Assembly: GCA_025094145.1 (NCBI GenBank)
Contig: JALLLS010000171.1
Span: forward strand, 1-17,423
Direction of reading: 5' to 3'
Length of the DNA: 17,423 bases
From: Spinellus fusiger
Lineage: Eukaryota; Mucoromycota; Mucoromycetes; Mucorales; Phycomycetaceae
Notes under the pieces: model-generated
The model's input: only the letters and a program-made list of their open reading frames with translations
Database searches by the model: none
What the model was told of the DNA's origin: nothing
Program-made: the position numbers and the translations under genes
Shown: positions 9,543 through 16,198 of the stretch, piece after piece
Layout: every line of letters starts with the position of its first letter
How positions within the stretch are numbered: the stretch's first letter is position 1

Positions 9543-10357
9543 GTGTCTTGGGAAAAGGAAGATTCTAGACAGTACCATCCAGAACTATTACTTGAATTTC
9601 TGGTAGAAAACAAATACTACTCTACAAAAAACCTCAATCTTATAAGATCAGAAGTTGCTTCTGTATACATAGTCGTATACCCTGACAAACAAGACATTGT
9701 AAAACAAGACCTGATTGCTGCCTTTTTCAAAGGAAAACAACGAGCAGCATCAATACTGCTCAAGAGAGAGTCATACACAACATGGAATATCTCATTATTA
9801 ATAGACTACATACGGGACAGTTGGTATCAGTCAGAAACAATATCCTTGGAAAATATGAAATACAAAGCAGCCTTACTCTTGGGTATAGCCTCTACAGGAC
9901 GACCTAGGAAAACTTGGGAAGACCACAATACCACAATGTGATTTTTGAATTTCACCAAGAAACATTGACAAGTGTCACCTTGCATTTCAGAGAACCAAAA
10001 GAAGCTCAAATGAAGACTATAAGACTGGGTATGATAGAAGACAAAAACATCTGCCCCACAACTACACTACACATGTTTGTATCCAAGACAAGCCATTTAA
10101 GAAAGAATCTTCCAGTCAATCATATTTTTTTCTTGGCATACATTATGCAACAACAAAAGACGATATCTATAAGACCAAGCACTTTGGCAAATTGGGTAAA
10201 GGATACCATGGGTCAAGCTGGTGTAGACACAGACATTTATAAAGCCCATTTGCTGAGATCAGCAGCAAGTACCAAAGCAGTACAAAGGGGCAATAGTATA
10301 CAAACAGTTAAACAACATGCAATCTTGAAGTTGCTGAAACAAGGACCAATAATGTAG
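9543..10357 (+). pseudogene. Tyrosine recombinase (phage-integrase/DIRS/Crypton type), frameshifted
   Basis: Two overlapping frames, 9543-9941 and 9914-10357, make one protein broken by a frameshift near 9905-9950. The first has an N-terminal core-binding part (YHPELLLEFLVENK, then LNLIRSEVASVY) and ends in box I with the catalytic Arg in ASTGRP (9900-9902). The second has the beta-strand region (FREPKEAQMKTIRLG, then CPTTTLHMF, then IRPSTLANWVK) and box II as H-L-L-R in KAHLLRSAAS (His 10247, Arg 10256). The expected HANWS block has become HAILK. The catalytic Tyr stretch, usually YYxRP in this fungal family, may be represented by TAG TAG TAA at 10355-10363. The frame starts right after the 5' LTR without an ATG; a stop at 9534 closes it upstream, and TTACAG just before could be a splice acceptor for a lost N-terminal exon. 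It is on the same strand as gag-pol. Confidence 0.8.
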
Positions 10358-10700
10358 TAGTAACCCGCCCTTAGTGTATTTTTTTTCTGAAACTCTGTGT
10401 TTAATATTGCACACCTTTAAGAAAAAAGAAAAAAGAAAATTATTGAAAATTAGGAAGCCTCATACACTCAATATGCTGAGGTGATGGAAAGACTTGGCTA
10501 GTGTTTCAGAAGGAATTGCTCTAGTATTTTTAGATAGACTGTTATGATTAGAAAAGGTATAAAAGCTAGCTATTCTTTAAACATCAAAAGCTTTGCAAAA
10601 TATACTTCTTTTATTACCAAACACACCTTTTGTTTTCTATATTTTGAACATTTATTTCGCCATTTATAATCAGACAATCCAGAAATAACCTCTTGTTAAA
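10358..10700 (+). other. Spacer between recombinase and gag
   Basis: About 340 bases with no coding motif. It has an A/G tract at about 10421-10439 and a good TATA box (next entry). I compared it by eye with 14408-14746 and saw no repeat, so it is not a second LTR. Confidence 0.5.
10558..10564 (+). promoter_or_regulatory. TATAAAA box upstream of gag
   Basis: TATAAAA lies 137 bases before the gag ATG. If used, it would give a gag-pol transcript that omits the tyrosine recombinase. Proof would need transcript ends. Confidence 0.4.
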
Positions 10701-11444
10701 ATGGATGTCGCCACTGTCAGTAACCTATTCTTCAATAAAGCTCCTGTATTCACTGGGAATACCTTATCTAAAGATGTTGATACTTGGGTAACCGAAATCA
10801 AGAAATGGGAAAAAGACCTCCTCAACCAAGTAGCCAATCATGTTGCTGCTACCATGGTCATAACAAAACTGGAGGGTCCTGCTGCAAATGCCATAGCCTT
10901 GAGGTTGTTTGAGAATCCCAAAGAAGTCTTTATCTTTCTAAAAGGAAAGTATCCTGCTTACCAATATCAAGCAGAGCTGCACAACCAGCTGGCCAAAGGA
11001 GAATGCTTCAACTCTATGGAGGCAATTGATTGTGCTGAAGAAGCCACAAGGATAAACAATGTGCTGGGGAATACCAACCTGTCTGCAAACACTATAGCAA
11101 TTTCTGTCAGCAAAAGGTTTCCTCACATATGGGTGTACACTGGCATCTCAGCCTTCAACGTCAAGAAGGATAATTTTGAGAGCACACTTAAAACATTCAG
11201 AGTCTATGCGGAAATTGCACCACCAATTGCCACCACAACCCACAGATGGGAAGATATAGAGAAGGCACCCTCCTGCCAGACTCTAATTGCCCAGAGATCT
11301 GAGACACATGTGGCACAAGCACACCCCACAAAACCAATCCACAGACAAAGACACAAGGAGAATAGGGGTTGTTATTCTGAACTTGAAAGACAAATCAAAG
11401 CACTTACTCTGCAATTAAACAAGTTGTCTGCAGGAAAAGAATAA
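10701..11444 (+). CDS. Gag-like capsid protein of the LTR element
   Basis: An intact 247-codon frame from ATG 10701. The N-terminal part (FNKAPVFTGNTLSKDVDTW, then EGPAANAIALR, then FLKGKYPAYQYQAELHNQL) has the pattern of Ty3/gypsy capsids: a short phi-x-F-x-G opening, a W-x3-I segment, an A-x-x-W/A-like helix and a final helix with L-x-x-L-x-Q/KG. The C-terminus is basic and ends in a Lys/Leu coiled stretch (LERQIKALTLQLNKL). A CCHC zinc knuckle is not seen in this frame. It lies in its usual place just before protease. The Gag label rests on position and general pattern. This is the best-preserved gene of the element. Confidence 0.7.
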   Translation: MDVATVSNLFFNKAPVFTGNTLSKDVDTWVTEIKKWEKDLLNQVANHVAATMVITKLEGPAANAIALRLFENPKEVFIFLKGKYPAYQYQAELHNQLAKGECFNSMEAIDCAEEATRINNVLGNTNLSANTIAISVSKRFPHIWVYTGISAFNVKKDNFESTLKTFRVYAEIAPPIATTTHRWEDIEKAPSCQTLIAQRSETHVAQAHPTKPIHRQRHKENRGCYSELERQIKALTLQLNKLSAGKE

Positions 11445-11461
11445 GCAATACAAACACAACC

Positions 11462-12124
11462 TTGCCTCTAGTTGTAGAATCTTTTGTTATGAATAAAATG
11501 AAATCTGCAATTAGTGGTTGTATGTATTGCACAAACATGAGAAAGAAACTGACACATTGGGTTAATTTACCAAAAACTATGATTGGAGGGAAGGAAGTAC
11601 AAGCTGTGGCTGACCAAGGAGCAGCCACTAATCTTATCACAAAGAAAATTGCAAACCAATTAGGTCTAATCATAAAGACTGATTCTCCCCCCAAATTGTG
11701 CTCACTGTGGAACCCCAAACCTTATACAGCATTTGGAAAAGCAAATGCAAAGATCAAAGTGAACAATTGTCCTGGAAGATGGACAAAATTTGTCATAGTG
11801 GATTTCAAGACAGAATGGGACCTCCTTTTGGGATCAAAGACTTTGGAGAGTGTAGGTTTCTTGTTGAAAAGTTCAGCTGTAGAGAAGAAAAACAAGACAC
11901 AACCTACTTTTGACATGGACAGCAAATTTTCAGAAAACACAAGCCTTGCCTCCAAAAAAGAGAGAAAACCCCCTGTTGTCCAAAGAACTATACAAGCATC
12001 ACATACAATGCAATGTATCCAAGTGTGGATTGAAAGAGCATTGAATCTAGACTTGTCACACACTGTGATAAAGCAACAAGATCTTCTCTTCTGGAGACAC
12101 TGTGGCCCCATTGTTCTGCACTGA
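11462..12124 (+). pseudogene. Retropepsin-type aspartic protease region of pol
   Basis: This frame overlaps no gag bases and has no good ATG at its start, so it was probably made as part of a Gag-Pol protein or by frameshift (gag is in another frame). The active-site block is ADQGAATNLI at 11609-11638, where the family usually has D-T/S-G-A; the Asp and Gly are kept but the middle residue is Gln. The second hallmark, hydrophobic-hydrophobic-G, is seen as LLLGSKTL at 11821-11844. A C-x2-C with a later His (GCMYCTNMRKKLTH) precedes the protease. The frame ends in TGA at 12122, and the polyprotein continues in another frame from about 12118. Confidence 0.75.
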
Positions 12125-13088
12125 GAGAGTATCCTAGTGGTTGCCTGCCTCCAGAGGAATATGCTCCCATCACACTGCCAATGAAAGAAGATACAAGGCT
12201 ACTCTTTGTGGTCCAACACACCCTTAGTGGTACAGCTTATGAAGCTAGAGAAGCTTTTGTAAAACCTCAAATTAAATATGGGATTGATGAGCCTAGTGAG
12301 GCCCATGCACAAGTCTCTGTGTTTTCAGTAGAGAAACCTGGAACCACTGACAGAAGAGTCCTGTTTGATGACAGCTCAAACAGCACAATCAACATGAGAA
12401 AGATAGGACTACAGCTCCCTATGCCTATGGAACATGCTCTGTTTGTAAGAGATGCAAAGTGGATCACTTCATTAGACCTTGCTTTGTTCTTCACAGCAAT
12501 CAGACTGGATAAGAAGGTTTGGGACTACTGGACATTTGATGGTGGCAGTGCAGGAAAGTTGAAAACTTGACACTTGATACAAGGCAACTCAGAGTCTCCT
12601 GCAATTGCTCAGGCATTCCTACAACTTGTTCTCTCAAAGGCACATGGAATATCCAAAAAGCTGCTCATCTACATTGATAATATATACCTAAAATCCACTA
12701 CCCAAGATGCAGCAGAACATCTTAAAGACATTGGAGAGGTAGCTTGTTGTTTGGCTGAAGCCAGCCTCTTAATCAACATGAAAAAGTGTGTATTCTTTGG
12801 AGAAAGAGATGTTGCTGTGTTGGGAAGAGAATGGAGCAATGATGGGAGTTGGAAAGTGCCAGACCACAGGATAAAAAACCTACTATCCCTGGAGATGCCC
12901 AAGATGGTAAAAGGCATACAAAGAATGTGTGGAGGGATCAATGCTATTAGTGAACATCTACCATGGTCCTAATCCATCCTATTGCCCTTCTACAAAATGA
13001 TTGGGAAAAAGACATGCCTGAACAAAGAAGACACTAACAGATACAAAGAACCTCTCAGTGCCAAAGACAGGAGCACTGCTTACATTGT
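12118..13088 (+). pseudogene. Reverse transcriptase of the LTR element
   Basis: One frame can be followed from about 12118 to 13088, interrupted by TGA at 12568 and TAA at 12970. Motifs in order: EKPGTTDRRVLFD (block 1), PMPMEHAL, SLDLALFFTAIRLD with the first catalytic Asp at 12475, LIQGNSESPAIAQAF (the Q-G-x-x-x-S-P fingers/palm block), and the active-site box LIYIDNIYL at 12664-12690 in place of Y-x-D-D. The change GAT to AAT at 12679 removes one metal-binding Asp, so even a read-through product would be inactive. Downstream, INMKKCVFF and VLGREWSNDG match the gypsy K-C-x-F and L-G-x-x-x-S-x-x-G segments, followed by the connection to RNase H. Confidence 0.88.
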
Positions 13089-13090
13089 GA

Positions 13091-13474
13091 GTAGATGCAG
13101 CAGAGTCTGGGATAGGAGCAGTTCTGCTGACACACCCTACACCAAGCCAAGAGGATGTAGTCCCTGTTGCATATTATTCAAAGGCGTTTGATAGAGCTCA
13201 AGGCAGCTGACACCCAGGCTGGAGAGAAGCCTATGGGATGGTGGCCACTATAAATCATTTCTATCCTTACCTGGATGGGTGTGCAAACCTGGTCATCAAA
13301 ACTGATGCTACAACTGCACTTGGGCTATTCACCCACAAGACAAAAAATTGCAGAGATGACCTTTCAAGGTTCAGAGCAGAGTTGAGTAGTTTGGGAGTAC
13401 ACCAAAACATGGTGGTTCACCACTCTGGAGAGACACAGTTGACCACAGACTGGCTCTCACATGTCTTAGATTGA
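13091..13474 (+). pseudogene. RNase H domain of pol
   Basis: After a frameshift near 13088 the frame reads VDAAESGIGAVLLTHP (first Asp at 13094), PVAYYSKAFDRAQGS, TGA at 13208, then HPGWREAYGMV (Glu at 13226), LVIKTDATTALGLF (Asp at 13304) and VVHHSGETQLTTDWLSH. This is the standard Ty3/gypsy RNase H layout, with the final D-x-L-S-H/R box as DWLSH. The domain follows RT directly and is joined in the same frame to the integrase part, with a TGA at 13472 between them. Confidence 0.88.
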
Positions 13475-14584
13475 CCACGGACTCAAAAGAAAAGAAAACC
13501 AAAGAAACTCAAAGATTCAAAAATAGTTGGAGCCTTTGAAGTAGAACAACCATTGCTACTTAATAATGAAATGGAGAAGATAGTGTTGTGGGATGATGAA
13601 CCAGGCTCAGACAATGAGAACAACATGGACTATGTACCTGAAGATGAAGATGAAAGTAGTGATACAGAAATGTATAGTGAAGATGAAAACGAGTTCATGG
13701 AGGAAGGAGACCCCAAGGGAACCATAACCTATCACTCTATAGCCTTGGGTGATATGCAAGAACCATATGGTCTAGTCCCTGAAGCACAAATTGACCCAAC
13801 AATCCAGAGATGGATAAAACTGGTAGAACAATGCAATACAATGGACACAGACCCAACACCCAATATGGGAGAAGTGGAGAAAATGCAAGTAAATGAAGGT
13901 GTATTGCAGTGCTTGGTTACATCTCATGCCATTGGTGTCATGGGTATCTGGGTGCCCATATTCCCTAGAAACGTGGCCAGAAGATGGATAAAAGACATAC
14001 ACAAAGGACTAGCTCATCCAGGAATCTTGAAAACAGAAAAGTATGTAACAGAAAAGATCTGGTGTGAAGGACTGCTAAGCATTATTGAGAAAGTGGTTAA
14101 GTCATGCCATACTTGTCAAATGAATTCTGTTCAGCAATGGTCATATACTCCTATGAGTACATCTGCTATATCTGAAGCTTGTGAGCATATATATATTGAT
14201 CTTTTGTGTGTGGGAGATGACAAGGATCCTGAGACCAATGCTCTGGTAGTTACTGATTCAGCAAGTGGCTATTATGAAGTGTATCCTGTGGCTGACATGA
14301 CTTCAACTATTATTGATGCTCTGAAGACAAACTGGTTCCCACAGCACAGAATTCCACTAAAGCTGACAAGTGATAATGGGAGACAATTCATCTCAAAAGA
14401 ATTTTAAAGCTTTCTTGAGAAAGGGGACATCTACCATATCAGAGCCTCTGCTATGCACCCTTAGTCAGAGTTGGCAGAAATAGCTGTGAGGCTATGTTGT
14501 GTTCCAACTTCAATCCAAAGATTCTTCATGAATTGGTCAACATGAGTAGTATGCTGTGACATTCAGAATACTCTATGAAAGCTT
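13475..14584 (+). pseudogene. DDE integrase with acidic linker
   Basis: This continues the RNase H frame. First comes a Lys-rich stretch (QKKRKPKKLK), then a strongly acidic linker at about 13568-13714. The HHCC zinc finger follows (His at 14000 and 14015, Cys at 14105 and 14114). The catalytic core has Asp at 14198 (IYIDLL), Asp at 14372 (LTSDNGRQF) and Glu at 14477 (ELAEIAVR). That leaves 57 and 34 residues between them, close to the D,D-35-E pattern. Stops at 14405 (TAA) and 14462 (TAG, at the usual Q of HPQS) and a decayed tail end the gene. No chromodomain or GPY/F module could be recognised. All three catalytic residues are still readable although the frame is broken. Confidence 0.88.
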
Positions 14585-14746
14585 GAGTGCACACAAGTAC
14601 CATAGTACATCTCTGTATCATCTCACTGATTGGTTGTAACTACAAATCAACCTTCTAAGCTCAAATTATTATTGGACACTTAATGAGCTGCCTTCATCTA
14701 TAAATCCTTAGTGGATTAAATAAGACCTATCAAAGGCAATTAAAAG
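14585..14746 (+). other. Decayed 3' internal region of the LTR element
   Basis: No frame can be followed after about 14584. No clear polypurine tract is seen immediately before 14747. Confidence 0.45.
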
Positions 14747-15005
14747 TGAAGACATAATAGATGGCTCTATAATGGTGTGCTTATTCAATGAACCAACTAT
14801 AAGGCTCCACCTATGTAAACTACCATAGGATAGATCATCTACACCAACCATACAGTTGCATCTATCAACAAGCTATGCCATGGACTAATCATTAACTACC
14901 AAAAGGTAGAATACCATTGAAGAATAAGTACCCACAAAAAGTATAAAAATGAACCACTCTTCACTTAATAAAAAAGTGAAACTGTTTTCACACATATGAA
15001 TGACA
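14747..15005 (+). repeat. 3' LTR
   Basis: The direct copy of 9315-9541, starting TGAAGACATAATAG and ending TGAATGACA. It has TATAAAAA at 14942-14949 and AATAAA at 14967-14972. The polyadenylation signal lies in the loop of a 7-base hairpin (TTCACTT at 14960-14966, AAGTGAA at 14974-14980), which competes with another hairpin (GTGAAA 14976-14981, TTTCAC 14986-14991). It keeps a 51-base segment missing from the 5' LTR, which forms an imperfect tandem repeat with the sequence after it. Confidence 0.75.
14970..14975 (-). terminator. First T-run downstream of tRNA-Pro, candidate Pol III terminator
   Basis: On the - strand the first run of four or more T after the tRNA is this T6, 43 bases past the tRNA end and inside the 3' LTR. 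No closer run exists. Confidence 0.5.
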
Positions 15006-15018
15006 ATTTATTGTATAT

Positions 15019-15090
15019 GGGCTTCTCCGGGAATCGAACCCGGGACCTCTCGCACCCTAAGCGAGAATTATACCACTAAACCAAGAAGCC
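15019..15090 (-). tRNA. tRNA-Pro (anticodon AGG)
   Basis: The 72-base - strand gene folds as a complete cloverleaf. The acceptor stem GGCTTCT pairs with AGAAGCC and the discriminator is C. The anticodon stem CTCGC/GCGAG encloses the loop TTAGGGT, giving anticodon AGG, which reads proline CCU and, as inosine, related codons. The T stem CCGGG/CCCGG encloses TTCGATT. The internal Pol III boxes are intact: A box around GGTTTAGTGGTAT and B box GGTTCGATTCC. The anticodon and T arms are identical in style to eukaryotic tRNA-Pro, and there is no intron. CCA is not encoded, as expected in eukaryotes. It lies 13 bases from the 3' LTR and about 180 bases from the first codon of the LINE. Confidence 0.96.
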
Positions 15091-15268
15091 CTGCTAAAGA
15101 TCACCTTTTTTTAAAATTTATAAATTCAATCCAAAAATTCAAAAACGTCCATCCGTCTCCAAAAAGCTACATCCATCTGCATCTATCATCAATCCATCTT
15201 CCCCCATCTCCCGACTATCTTCTACAAAAGTTTCAGACCTCCAGCTCTCAAACTTGACCAGATACACT
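15091..15268 (+). other. LINE 5' leader
   Basis: A C/A-rich, G-poor stretch with CATC repeats (CCATC and ATCAATCC, 15150-15200) upstream of the ORF1 ATG. It immediately upstream-flanks the tRNA gene, which is read in the opposite direction. A possible internal promoter cannot be identified by eye. Confidence 0.5.
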
Positions 15269-16198
15269 ATGTTCTCTTCTCCAGCAGGACAACAACACCT
15301 TTTGGCTAATGCCACCACCACCACCACCGAAGCTCAACTTATCTCGGCAGTGACGTCACTCCAACAGAGCTTTGCTCAAATGGCTTCTGGGCACACCCAT
15401 CAGAAGCAGAGACTTGAGGCCTTTGAGGCCATTATGGAAGAAAACAAGCAGCTGAGAGAGACTGTGGCAGCCCTTGAGGCAAAGCTTGCTGCCTTGACTA
15501 ATAAGGCAACTCCTGTGATACAAGAGGTGACACAGGCACCAAAGAACCACCAACAGGCTGAGAAGACAGCCAAGGACTCCACATGGGCTACTGTAGCCAA
15601 AAAGACCCGCCCAGCACCTTCAACTAGGAGAGTGGAATCTGCTGCACGTGCCTTCACCATCCAAGAAGGTCCTAAAGGTTACACTTATGTGTACATTCCA
15701 AGAGGCAGACGCATGAACTGCCCAGAGGCAAGACGCCTCCTGAGAACCCTTGGCCTGGAAACAGGTAGAATCCTGGATGTGTGTTTCCCTGCCCATTCTG
15801 TTCTTGGTCTTTTGGTCCATGTCCAGTATGTTGAGTCTCTTACTGCAGTCTTGAATAAGGCCAAGGTAGATATCTACAAGAACTTTGACCCTCTGGACCC
15901 CAAGCATCTGGCAGACCCAAAATATGCCACCTTCAATGTTGAGCAGATGTGCATTGAGGCAGCCAGACTCCAAGAGAACAGATGCATGCAGGCTATCCAG
16001 TACATGCGCCCCCACATTGCTTTTTCTGTTGCTGCTGCTTTTGTAGCCAATGGCTGGATCAGTGAAGAGCAGATGCCCCCCAAGCCAACCAACAAGGGAT
16101 ACATTGACAGAGATGACCCAGCAAATGCCTTCCAAGTGAGCAGAAGAAGCTCTGTTGCCATGTCTGAGTCCTCCAACAACAAACACCAATATGAATAG
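15269..16198 (+). CDS. LINE ORF1 protein
   Basis: An intact 309-residue frame from ATG 15269; a TTG 15 bases upstream is in frame but less likely. The N-terminal part has a Thr run (NATTTTTEAQ) and a strong coiled coil (LEAFEAIMEENKQLRETVAA, about residues 45-75), typical of LINE ORF1 trimerisation. A basic middle (WATVAKKTRPAP) leads to a region of about 150 residues with strands and helices (AFTIQEGPKGYTYVYIPRGR, then LETGRILDVCFPA) that could be an RNA-binding fold. I see no CCHC zinc knuckle. The stop overlaps the ORF2 ATG. The presumed role is binding the LINE RNA as a ribonucleoprotein. Function is inferred from position and coiled coil. Confidence 0.82.
   Translation: MFSSPAGQQHLLANATTTTTEAQLISAVTSLQQSFAQMASGHTHQKQRLEAFEAIMEENKQLRETVAALEAKLAALTNKATPVIQEVTQAPKNHQQAEKTAKDSTWATVAKKTRPAPSTRRVESAARAFTIQEGPKGYTYVYIPRGRRMNCPEARRLLRTLGLETGRILDVCFPAHSVLGLLVHVQYVESLTAVLNKAKVDIYKNFDPLDPKHLADPKYATFNVEQMCIEAARLQENRCMQAIQYMRPHIAFSVAAAFVANGWISEEQMPPKPTNKGYIDRDDPANAFQVSRRSSVAMSESSNNKHQYE

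Larger units (their letters stand above)
9315..15005 (+). mobile_element. Decayed Ty3/gypsy-type LTR retrotransposon carrying a tyrosine-recombinase gene
   Basis: Related direct repeats at 9315-9541 and 14747-15005 enclose, in one orientation, a tyrosine recombinase, gag, protease, reverse transcriptase, RNase H and DDE integrase. The order protease-RT-RNase H-integrase is that of Ty3/gypsy. The element is 5.7 kb long. It is dead: pol has at least two frameshifts (near 12120 and 13088), stops at 12568, 12970, 13208, 13472, 14405 and 14462, and an altered RT active site. No matching target-site duplication is visible (left flank ATAGC, right flank ATTTA). I found no convincing tRNA primer-binding site after 9541. 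Confidence 0.8.

Noticed and set aside
10358..10700. A second, internal 5' LTR before gag
   Set aside because: No matching copy was seen between 14408 and 15005; the only repeat pair is 9315-9541 with 14747-15005.
1809..13210. TGA as a tryptophan codon (four TGA at conserved Trp positions in the relics)
   Set aside because: The host WD40 gene ends in TGA and uses TGG for Trp, and the relics also carry TAA and TAG stops; decay explains them.
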